Shown: positions 53,438-60,588 of the stretch, piece by piece
How the letters are laid out: every line of letters begins with the position of its first letter
Numbering within the stretch: position 1 is the first letter of the stretch
Source of the DNA: Algorimicrobium algoritergicola
Lineage (GTDB): Bacteria; Bacteroidota; Bacteroidia; Flavobacteriales; Flavobacteriaceae
Assembly: GCF_008086165.1 (NCBI RefSeq)
Contig: NZ_VSKL01000001.1
Span: 992,001 to 1,056,000, forward strand
Direction: 5' to 3'
Length of the DNA stretch: 64,000 bases
The notes under the pieces: generated by a model
What the model was told of the DNA's origin: nothing
The model's input: only the letters and a program-made list of their open reading frames with translations
The model's database searches: none
Made by a program: the position numbers and the translations under genes

Positions 53438-54211
53438 TTATTCTTCTTCGTCTTTTACAACTTCCTTTTTAGCTTCTTTTTTCGCTTTAGGCGCATCTTT
53501 TTCTGCTTTAGGAGCGTCTTTTTCTGCTTTGCGTTCTGCTAAACCATTAGCGATAGCTGCTGTAACGTGTGTTAACACTTTGTCTATTGATTTAGAAGCA
53601 TCATCATTTGAAGGGATCACATAATCAACTTGACGTGGGTCAGAGTTGGTATCTACCATTGCAAAAATAGGAATGTTTAATTTTTGAGCTTCTTTAATAG
53701 CAATGTGCTCACGCTTAATATCAACAACAAATAATGCCGCTGGTAAACGTGTCATATCAGTAATAGAACCTAAATTCTTTTCTAATTTAGCACGTTGACG
53801 ATCTACTTGTAAACGTTCTTTTTTAGATAAGGAATTGAAAGTACCATCTTTCTTCATTCTATCAATAGTCGCCATTTTTTTAACGGCTTTTCTAATAGTA
53901 ATAAAGTTTGTAAGCATTCCACCTGGCCATCTTTCTGTGATGTAAGGCATGTTGATATCAGCTGCTTTTTCAGCAACAATATCTTTAGCTTGTTTTTTAG
54001 TAGCTACAAATAAGATCTTACGACCAGATGCTGCGATTTTGCTTAACGCTTCGCCTGCTTCTTCTATTTTAGCTGCTGTTTTGTAAAGGTTGATAATATG
54101 GATACCGTTACGCTCCATATATACGTAAGGCGCCATGTTTGGATCCCACTTACGTGTTAGGTGACCGAAGTGTACACCTGCTTCAAGTAATTCTTTTACT
54201 TCTACTGCCAT
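53438..54211 (-). CDS. rpsB: 30S ribosomal protein S2
   Basis: About 257 residues, beginning MAVEVKELLEAGVHFGHLTRKWDP, which is the normal S2 N-terminus; an in-frame upstream ATG at 54244 adds eleven unlikely residues. The C-terminus is an Ala/Lys/Glu-rich tail with two copies of KAEKDAPKA, common in flavobacterial S2. It belongs to the rplM-rpsI-rpsB-tsf cluster. Confidence 0.97.
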   Translation of the reverse strand: MAVEVKELLEAGVHFGHLTRKWDPNMAPYVYMERNGIHIINLYKTAAKIEEAGEALSKIAASGRKILFVATKKQAKDIVAEKAADINMPYITERWPGGMLTNFITIRKAVKKMATIDRMKKDGTFNSLSKKERLQVDRQRAKLEKNLGSITDMTRLPAALFVVDIKREHIAIKEAQKLNIPIFAMVDTNSDPRQVDYVIPSNDDASKSIDKVLTHVTAAIANGLAERKAEKDAPKAEKDAPKAKKEAKKEVVKDEEE

Positions 54212-54365
54212 TTTGTAATAGTTTACGTTCTGTTGAATTAGCAATGATTTAGTGGTCTTTTTATAATAAAAATCGCCTAAACCATTTAGATGCTAAACTA
54301 AATCCTGCTTTACGCTAGGACAACAATAACTGTTTAAATTTTGTGTTTTGAAGTTTATTTTAAAC

Positions 54366-54392
54366 GATGCTTCGACTGCGTTCAGCATGACA
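54366..54392. repeat. Dispersed intergenic repeat (GCTTCGACTGCG type)
   Basis: The stretch around ATGCTTCGACTGCGTTCAGCA, ending in TGACA, between rpsI and rpsB is a short imperfect palindrome that I recognise as a widely dispersed intergenic sequence in Bacteroidota and other genomes. It lies in the rpsB leader. Function unknown. Confidence 0.6.
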
Positions 54393-54418
54393 TAGTAAAA
54401 TAAATTTCGATAATAATA

Positions 54419-54805
54419 TTAACGTTTCGAGAATTGGAATTTCTTACGCGCTTTCTTCTGTCCGAATTTCTTACGCTCCACCATTCTTGGATCTCTAGTT
54501 AACAAGCCTTCTGGCTTTAATGTCAATCTGTTTTCAGGATCTAACTCGCACATAATACGAGAAATACCTAAACGGATTGCTTCAGCTTGACCTGTAACAC
54601 CACCTCCATATACATTTACTGTAATATCAAAGTTGCCATCATTGTTAGTCATAACTAAAGGTTGGTTTACTTTGTACTGCAATGTTGCAGTAGGAAAATA
54701 GACCGTCATGTCTTTTTTATTAATTGTAATCTTGCCAGTTCCCTCAGCAAGATATACACGAGCAACAGCCGTCTTTCTACGGCCAATTTTGTGAATTACT
54801 TCCAT
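54419..54805 (-). CDS. rpsI: 30S ribosomal protein S9
   Basis: A 128-residue protein with the standard [12 protein letters not shown] start, the [17 protein letters not shown] core and the basic tail ending [12 protein letters not shown]. It begins right after the rplM stop, so the two are co-translated. Confidence 0.97.
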   Translation of the reverse strand: MEVIHKIGRRKTAVARVYLAEGTGKITINKKDMTVYFPTATLQYKVNQPLVMTNNDGNFDITVNVYGGGVTGQAEAIRLGISRIMCELDPENRLTLKPEGLLTRDPRMVERKKFGQKKARKKFQFSKR

Positions 54806-55261
54806 TTACTTGAATTCGTTTAAATTAATTGTTTTTGGCTTTTGCGCAGCATGCGTATGCTCTGCACCAACAACAACGTTAAGGTTACGGAATAATTCGG
54901 CACCTAATTTGTTTTTAGGTAACATTCCTTTTACTGATTTCTCTACTAATCTTGCTGGATCTTTTCCAAACAATTCAGTAGCAGTTAAACTTCTTTGTCC
55001 ACCTGGATAACCTGTGTGACGGATATATGTTTTATCTGTCCACTTGTTACCTGACAAGTTGATTTTTTCCGAATTGATAACAATTACGTTATCACCGCAA
55101 TCAACGTGTGGTGTGAAGTTAGGCTTATGTTTTCCTCTTAAAAGTTTTGCAACTTTAGAAGCTAAACGGCCCAATGTTTGACCTTCAGCGTCAACTAAAA
55201 CCCACTCTTTATTAACAGTAGCTTTGTTGGCTGAAATCGTTTTGTAGCTTATTGTGTCCAC
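54806..55261 (-). CDS. rplM: 50S ribosomal protein L13
   Basis: A 151-residue ribosomal protein with the signatures [16 protein letters not shown] and [17 protein letters not shown]. First gene of the rplM-rpsI unit, driven by a consensus promoter with a leader of about 40 nt. Confidence 0.97.
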   Translation of the reverse strand: MDTISYKTISANKATVNKEWVLVDAEGQTLGRLASKVAKLLRGKHKPNFTPHVDCGDNVIVINSEKINLSGNKWTDKTYIRHTGYPGGQRSLTATELFGKDPARLVEKSVKGMLPKNKLGAELFRNLNVVVGAEHTHAAQKPKTINLNEFK

Positions 55262-55308
55262 ACTTATTAATTTTACTTATTAAACATTCCTCTCTTTAAA
55301 AGAGTTTG

Positions 55309-55339
55309 CAAATTTACGATTATATATTTGATTACCAAA
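55309..55339 (-). promoter_or_regulatory. rplM promoter (consensus)
   Basis: On the minus strand TTTG (55339-55336), a 19-bp spacer and TAAATTTG (55316-55309): a full match to the Bacteroidota -33/-7 consensus, as expected for a strongly expressed ribosomal operon. Confidence 0.75.
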
Positions 55340-55550
55340 TAGTGCGCTGAGTTATTTTTGATAACTTTGTTTATATCTTTTTTGGGTTTGGTTTAGGTGG
55401 TAAATATGAGCGTCTACATATTTAAATTTGGGATGATAATTTAGTACACTATATAATAGGAGAAAGAAATGATGGATTTTGAATGAAAGTTGATTTTTGT
55501 TTTTCTCCTTTTAATTAAAATCCATCCTATGTGTTGGAACGTTTTAAAGC

Positions 55551-55649
55551 TTATTTTGCTTTCTTCAGTCTCTTTTCAGCCTTTTTCTCTTTAGCCGTTT
55601 TAGCTGGTTCTTTTTTTAAGTTCTTTTTTGCGTCTTGACTTTTTGCCAT
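55551..55649 (-). CDS. 32-residue lysine-rich conserved mini-protein
   Basis: A small ORF (ATG at 55649) encoding MAKSQDAKKNLKKEPAKTAK and a further KEKK/RLKK-rich tail ending in KAK: about 40% lysine and no hydrophobic core. I recall similar 30-40-residue Lys/Ala/Pro-rich proteins in many flavobacteria. Nucleic-acid binding is plausible but unproven. It is isolated, with no tight neighbours. Confidence 0.6.
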   Translation of the reverse strand: MAKSQDAKKNLKKEPAKTAKEKKAEKRLKKAK

Positions 55650-55873
55650 GATAGATTGTTTTAAATGTTTGTAATTTGTTTTACTATTAATAATTCCAAC
55701 TCAATAAGCTGGCGTTATTGGATTACTAAAGTAAGCATTTTTTAAATACGTATTTTTATTCTGTTGTTTTTATTCAAGTAAGAGGTGTTGATTTTTAATC
55801 TACCAAAATATGTGCTTTAAATACGTTAGGTATATTTTTGTTGTAATTTTATAAAAATGTAAAATTGAAGGTT

Positions 55874-56176
55874 ATGGCAGTTATTATGTAAGTAGATTTT
55901 CCACACAAAGGAATTTGGGGAGATCAATTAGCAAGTGAAATGACAGAACTCATTGAAAGTATTATCAAAGAACCTGGTTTTATTTGGAAATTCTGGACGG
56001 AAAATAAAGAAGCTGAAGAAGCTGGTGGGGTTTATATGGTTGAGACTAGAGAAAGTACCGAAAAGTATCTCGATATGCACACCAAAAGATTAGAGAGTTT
56101 TGGGTATTCAGGAATTAGAAGTCGTTTTTTTGAACTAAATGAAAAACTGTCTAAAATGGGTAAAGCGCCTTTTTAA
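55874..56176 (+). pseudogene. YdhR-family monooxygenase-like gene with early in-frame stop
   Basis: The natural start ATG at 55874 gives MAVIM, then TAA (55889-55891), then VDFPHKGIWGDQLASEM and on to KMGKAPF, about 100 codons. The family usually has Gln or a similar residue at that position, so a single C-to-T change (CAA to TAA) explains the stop. The rest is intact and matches the YdhR ferredoxin-like alpha/beta fold (EPGFIWKFWTENKEAEEAGG). Re-initiation at the ATG 55940 would remove the first beta strand. Read-through, a sequencing error or a genuine recent pseudogene are all possible. Confidence 0.75.
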
Positions 56177-56298
56177 TAAGGCTATTATTTGAAAAGGACG
56201 CATGTGGATTTACTGGTGTTGTATAGAAAACCCAGAAGGTGCATATGCGCAGTTAAATAGTGTATTAAGGGTTTTCTATTAGGACTCGGTAATGTGCA

Positions 56299-57018
56299 TC
56301 AGGAACGTTTTATTTTTATAAATTTATATTTCAAATCATCATAAAATAAACTGATAAATAGAATGAAAGCTGCAAAAAAGAGCGTGTTTAACTCCATGTT
56401 TAATCGTGAATAAAAGAAACCACCAAGCAATCCGCCCAGAAAGAAGGATAAAATGATATATAGACGTAGTTTAATATTTACTTTTAGTTTTTGTCTTTTA
56501 TGACGGTGTTTTTTAAAGAGTAAAAGCGATAAGTCAATACCTAAATCTGTAAATAGACCGGTAAGGTGTGTTGTTCTTACTACAGCATTGGAAATTTTCG
56601 TTACAAACGAGTTTTGAAGTCCCATAGCAAAAAGTAGTAAACAAACAATCTGGTTGGGAGATTCTATTGTAATAAAATTACTGACAAGTCCAATGGATAA
56701 TAAAATGATACATTCAATAATTGTCGGCATTACATAAACATTAAGTTTTTTGTTTCTTTTAAACTTCTCAATTAAAAAGCTAGAGGCAAAGGAGCCGAAT
56801 AGGAATGAGAAAATATATAAAAAATAAATTGTGCCTTGCCAAAATTTAAATTCAGCCACGTCATTAATAAATAGTGCAAAATGACCTGTTACATGTGTGG
56901 TTAATTGCTTGAAAGATAAAAACCCTGTTACATTCACAATTCCTGCTACTACAGACAGAATGGTCGCAATATGTAAATTATGTTTGGAAGTTCTGCTTTT
57001 ACCTTGATGTGTAAACAT
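56299..57018 (-). CDS. YoaK/DUF1275-family membrane protein
   Basis: A 239-residue inner-membrane protein with about six hydrophobic segments. Motifs such as GIVNVTGFLSFKQLTTHVTGH, MGLQNSFVTKISNAVVRTTHLTGLFTDLGIDL and GGLLGGFFYSRL are typical of DUF1275, a family of unknown transport-like function. No operon partners. Confidence 0.88.
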   Translation of the reverse strand: MFTHQGKSRTSKHNLHIATILSVVAGIVNVTGFLSFKQLTTHVTGHFALFINDVAEFKFWQGTIYFLYIFSFLFGSFASSFLIEKFKRNKKLNVYVMPTIIECIILLSIGLVSNFITIESPNQIVCLLLFAMGLQNSFVTKISNAVVRTTHLTGLFTDLGIDLSLLLFKKHRHKRQKLKVNIKLRLYIILSFFLGGLLGGFFYSRLNMELNTLFFAAFILFISLFYDDLKYKFIKIKRS

Positions 57019-57070
57019 GCACTTTTTTATTAATTGGATTTTTTATTACCATATTGTTTGATTACTAATT

Positions 57071-57242
57071 TTAATGCGCCTCCAACCAATTATCTCCAGT
57101 ATCTAAATCCACATCCAAAGGAACTATTAGCGTAAACGCACTTTCCATTTCTGTTTTTACCAACGTTTTAATGACTTCTAATTCGGGTTTGTAGACATCA
57201 AAAACCAATTCATCATGTACTTGTAAGAGCATTTTGGTTTTG
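57071..57242 (-). repeat. Detached copy of the polA 3' end
   Basis: 172 bp aligning without gaps to the last 172 bp of polA (60589-60760). I count 17 differences, so about 90% identity. On the minus strand it encodes KTKMLLQVHDELVFDVYKPE and so on to DNWLEAH and the polA stop. Only three or so residues differ (A to I, M to L, I to T), so most changes are synonymous. This is the scar of an insertion that pushed one polA end 3.3 kb downstream of the current one; see the restriction island. Confidence 0.9.
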
Positions 57243-57985
57243 AGTAAGAATGGTTTGATGTTTGTTTATATACTTTTATAATGATGAAGGTAATGAATTG
57301 TTTTAAATGTGGCTCAGCCTATCCATGGAATGTTAAGAATTTTTTGTGTCAAATACATAAAGTATGCTTAAGGTTGTAAATCTTTTATTTTTTAATCACT
57401 TGCATTAACTCGGTTAAAGTAGTTGTAAAGGGGTTAGCTGATGCGCTGCCAAGATTGGAGCTTTTTAATTAAATAGAATAACCATATATGGGTTTCATCA
57501 GGGATTAGTTTTTGTTGACAATATTCTCTGGTTTAGATTCTGAAACTACAGTTGCTTTTGTTTATAGGTTTGAAAGCGGCTCATTAGTTGTTGACGATTT
57601 TGTAGATCCAATAGCCTTATGTATTTACTTAAATCTAGTTAATGAAGAATTATAATTTTCAGGTATTTAAGGCGAACAGATTTTAAAGTTGCCTTTTTTA
57701 AATTTGAATTAATAGAAAGTAATTCAGTATATGTCATTGATCTTTATACATTAGTTTAAATGTCAGATATTTTTACAATTGATGGTGAGATATACACCGA
57801 TAAGCTCCTGAAAATAGCCTTAAGTAATGTTTATTTAAAGCGCTTTATTATATTTTAATTGAGGTTTTATGAAAGTAGAGCGAGTTTCCAGTTTTTTTGA
57901 TGAATTAAGAGAAATTAGTGGCATTGTGCATGGAGAAATAGCACCTGCTTCTATTATGACTAGGTATGTTATATAGTTAAAACTT
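57243..57985. other. Gene-poor segment inside the restriction island
   Basis: About 740 bp with no full gene. Short plus-strand open stretches occur (about 48 codons near 57510-57655; an ATG frame of 32 codons at about 57760; MKVERVSSFFDELREISGIV and so on, 35 codons, 57869-57976). None has a recognised family. They look like decayed remains of earlier cargo between the displaced polA end and the nuclease gene. Confidence 0.4.
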
Positions 57986-58924
57986 CTACTTTTTTCTATT
58001 TTTTAAAGTTAGGCCAATACCTAAGTCAAGAACAGGTTTATCGCTATATAGTATATTAGGGAAAAGCTTAGAGCCTACGGCAATTAATATTCGTTCAACT
58101 AATAATCGTGAATGTTCGGATGTTTCAGGAGGTAATTGTATAATGCAGTACTCTGTCCACTCATCAAATGAATGATGTTTTTGTTTTATAGGATATCTTT
58201 TTGACAAAGACTTCTTAGTTTCACCGAAGTATACTTCTTTTGTTTCTCTATTTAATAGGATATAAATATTATTTTCATTTAGTTCTTTTTGAATATTAAT
58301 CCTAGGTTTCCAGTCACTTACTTGAATTCTTCTTAATATTTCGTCTTCTGAACTTAATAAATAATCGGTAATTAAATATGAGCTAAGCTCATTGAAAATT
58401 TTTGGAAAACCTTGAGATTCTTCTCGAACTCTAAAGAACTCTTTTAAGTATATTTTTGGATTGTTGTCTGTCCAGATAATTTTAACTTGTAATTGTTCTT
58501 TGAAACCGCCAATGTCATATTCAGTAAATTTCTGATTCTTATAGTAATCATCCCCAATATGGAACTCTAATGACCTCACAAAGCTCTTCGGGTAATCTTT
58601 TGCTAACTGTATAGCAAAATCATTATTCCATTTTAACCGGTAACTACTTGTTTTACTCCTGCCTTTAGCGAAAAACAATGATAATCTTCCTTTAAAATTA
58701 TTTTTCACCTTGCCTAGTTCTTTTGGTGATTCATAATTTATTTCAATTTCCCACGATTTATTATCTAGGTTATGAGTATTTAAAACTTGTTCACCCCAAG
58801 ATTCAGCATAATATTGAGGAATTGTTATCATTAAATCATTAATAAACATAGATTTATGAATATCTAAAGGGAAGAATTTTGGTGATAATCTGATAGGTTG
58901 TACTCTATTTGATCTTTTATCCAT
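57986..58924 (-). CDS. GIY-YIG-type restriction endonuclease (probable)
   Basis: A 312-residue protein with a long N-terminal part (residues 1 to about 205) of no known family, probably for DNA recognition, and a C-terminal GIY-YIG nuclease domain. NIY at 219-221 and YFG at 232-234 correspond to the two name motifs; R243, the catalytic-type E277 in LLVERIL and N290 in FPNIL also fit. It overlaps the methyltransferase stop by 8 bp, the arrangement of a restriction partner. Compare Eco29kI/Hpy188I-type GIY-YIG enzymes, which are shorter. Specificity unknown. Confidence 0.8.
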   Translation of the reverse strand: MDKRSNRVQPIRLSPKFFPLDIHKSMFINDLMITIPQYYAESWGEQVLNTHNLDNKSWEIEINYESPKELGKVKNNFKGRLSLFFAKGRSKTSSYRLKWNNDFAIQLAKDYPKSFVRSLEFHIGDDYYKNQKFTEYDIGGFKEQLQVKIIWTDNNPKIYLKEFFRVREESQGFPKIFNELSSYLITDYLLSSEDEILRRIQVSDWKPRINIQKELNENNIYILLNRETKEVYFGETKKSLSKRYPIKQKHHSFDEWTEYCIIQLPPETSEHSRLLVERILIAVGSKLFPNILYSDKPVLDLGIGLTLKNRKK

Positions 58925-60215
58925 TTTCTATTTTGCTTAAAAGTTCTTTGCCTATTTTTTCAATTACTCCAACAACTAAAGCATTTCCCATAAAAAAAGC
59001 TCTTTTGGTGTCTGTAATTCCTTCTAGCCGTGTATGGTTGTCAGGAAACATGTTTAGTCTTTCAAGTTCAATAGGAGTTAATCTACGTAATCCTCTGTCA
59101 GATTCAATAACATGCTTGAAGCGTGATGGAGATTTTCCACCTTCTCCCGTAATTATGGTTCTAGAGGCATTGTCAAGAGAATCTGGATAAATCATAGCGC
59201 CTTCACCATAATTATATTCAAATCCATCTTGCGTAATTCTTTTCTCCTTTTTAGAACCTTTCAAATATTCCCACATTTCTATTTCTGTCGTTATAGTACT
59301 TTTTGACCCATCACGATTTGTAATAATTTTTGGAGTTTTTAATTTTTTGCGCTCAATAAAAAAATCATCTGAAACTTCTCCGTTTTGGATTAAATCTCTT
59401 AGTTTCGATTTATTTCCTTTATATTTTGGTGTACTTTTAGCTGTATATACTTTTCCATTTAATAACATTCCTGTGTTAAGAAAAGGGGATGATTTTCTGT
59501 CTTTGTTGAAGTTGTTGGTTATTTCAACTAAATCACCTTTAAGTTCAATTTCTTGAATTTTGATGTTCTTTTCTATAGGAAAAGCTTTAGCTATTGCTCC
59601 TTCTTCAGTTAACCAATATGATTTATTAGATTTTATAATTTTTTTATATGTATCTGTAGATTTATGATATCCAATAAAGAAAACTCGTCGTCGTCTTTGC
59701 GGCATTCCATATTCAGCTGCATTTATGACTCGCCACTCTACGGCATAACCTAAATCATTTAAACTTTGAAGCATGACTGCAAAATCACGACCTCTTTGAT
59801 TTGCAGGTGATTTTAAAAGTCTATCCACATTTTCTAAAAACAGGTATTTAGGTTTGTTCTTTTTATTCTCTAAAATACTATGAATTGACCACCAAAGGAC
59901 TCCCTTTTTTCCTTTTAAGCCTTTAGAGTTATGCAATGTTGTTGCGACAGAATAATCTTGACAAGGAAATCCTCCAACCAATAAGTCATGGTCAGGGATT
60001 TCTTCAACATCTCTTGTAACAACTTCATTTATATCTTCATTTGAATGGTTCTCTTTCCCAAATCGTGCTTCATAGACTTCCGAAGCATGTTGCTTTTTTG
60101 TGGAAGGTTCCCATTGGTTGCTCCATACTATTTCAAAATCACTTTTCTCAAGTCCAAGTCTGAAACCGCCAACACCAGCGAATAGTTCTGCTACTTTTAT
60201 TTTCTTATTAGCCAT
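58917..60215 (-). CDS. DNA (cytosine-5-)-methyltransferase
   Basis: A 432-residue modification enzyme using S-adenosylmethionine to methylate cytosine C5 within its target. Motif I is LFAGVGGFRLG, motif IV GGFPCQDYS (nucleophile C85), motif VI ENVDRLL, motif VIII QRRRRVFFIG, and the C-terminal motifs IX-X are RRLTPIELERLNMFPD and MGNALVV. A variable target-recognition region spans about residues 235-355. It is complete and presumably protects the host from the nuclease encoded behind it. Confidence 0.95.
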   Translation of the reverse strand: MANKKIKVAELFAGVGGFRLGLEKSDFEIVWSNQWEPSTKKQHASEVYEARFGKENHSNEDINEVVTRDVEEIPDHDLLVGGFPCQDYSVATTLHNSKGLKGKKGVLWWSIHSILENKKNKPKYLFLENVDRLLKSPANQRGRDFAVMLQSLNDLGYAVEWRVINAAEYGMPQRRRRVFFIGYHKSTDTYKKIIKSNKSYWLTEEGAIAKAFPIEKNIKIQEIELKGDLVEITNNFNKDRKSSPFLNTGMLLNGKVYTAKSTPKYKGNKSKLRDLIQNGEVSDDFFIERKKLKTPKIITNRDGSKSTITTEIEMWEYLKGSKKEKRITQDGFEYNYGEGAMIYPDSLDNASRTIITGEGGKSPSRFKHVIESDRGLRRLTPIELERLNMFPDNHTRLEGITDTKRAFFMGNALVVGVIEKIGKELLSKIENG

Positions 60216-60513
60216 TATCTTGAGTTTTGTAGTAATTAATTTTTTCTTCCGCTACTTTTAAAATTTCAGTTGTTGATTCTGTATATTTCAAATCTTCTGC
60301 AATTTTATCTGAATACCAACTTATTATTAAATCTTTCTGTGAAAGATTATAAAAGATTGCAAGTCTTATGAGTTGTTCTTTTGTTGGTTTCCGTTCGTCT
60401 TTCTCAAACTTACTGATAAGAGATTGGTCAATATCTACTTGAGCGGAGACTTTTCGAAGAATTAAATCAGCTTTATCTCTAGCTTCTTTAAGTGTTTTTC
60501 CTAATGTTCTCAT
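60208..60513 (-). CDS. XRE-type HTH protein, probable RM controller (C protein)
   Basis: About 101 residues beginning MRTLGKTLKEARDKADLILR, with a Cro/CI-type helix-turn-helix (LRKVSAQVDIDQSLISKFEKDER) and a helical tail. The ATG at 60513 is chosen because an in-frame start at 60546 lies at the promoter, upstream of the predicted transcript start. It overlaps the methyltransferase start by 8 bp. A palindrome over its own transcription start suggests it autoregulates the whole restriction unit, as C proteins do. Confidence 0.82.
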   Translation of the reverse strand: MRTLGKTLKEARDKADLILRKVSAQVDIDQSLISKFEKDERKPTKEQLIRLAIFYNLSQKDLIISWYSDKIAEDLKYTESTTEILKVAEEKINYYKTQDNG

Positions 60514-60543
60514 TAGACAAATTATTTTTAGACAATTATTGTC
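60514..60543 (-). promoter_or_regulatory. Candidate C-protein operator
   Basis: GACAATTATTGTC (60531-60543) is a perfect palindrome with one central base. The motif TTAGACAA occurs in direct orientation at 60514-60521 and 60528-60535. They cover the predicted transcription start, so binding would repress, or at a second site activate, the restriction operon. Confidence 0.55.
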
Positions 60544-60572
60544 CAAATATAATATATTTTAATCAAATTCAA
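60544..60572 (-). promoter_or_regulatory. Promoter of restriction-modification operon
   Basis: On the minus strand TTG (60572-60570), an 18-bp spacer and TATATTTG (60551-60544): a full match to the consensus, giving a leader of about 25 nt before the controller ATG. Confidence 0.65.
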
Positions 60573-60588
60573 TAATTTAAATTAATTA

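Larger units (their letters stand above)
57243..60588 (-). mobile_element. Type II restriction-modification island at the polA 3' end
   Basis: A 3.35-kb insert between the present polA stop and a detached polA 3' end. It carries a controller-type HTH gene, a C5 DNA methyltransferase and a GIY-YIG nuclease, all on the polA strand with overlaps (8 bp each). No integrase or transposase is present, so it may have entered by recombination within polA sequence. Boundaries are set by the duplicated 172 bp. Confidence 0.7.

Noticed and set aside
55459-55526. Interleaved complementary segments (AGGAGAAA/TTTCTCCT and GATGGATTTT/AAAATCCATC) as a riboswitch-like pseudoknot
   Set aside because: Loops are long, sequence is AT-rich, and no known leader class or downstream gene in the right orientation supports it.
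55744-55755. AAATACGTATTT palindrome upstream of the lysine-rich mini-protein as a fourth regulator site
   Set aside because: It lacks the central GTAGnnCTAC portion and has no TAnnTTTA box at 35 bp; likely a chance AT-rich palindrome.
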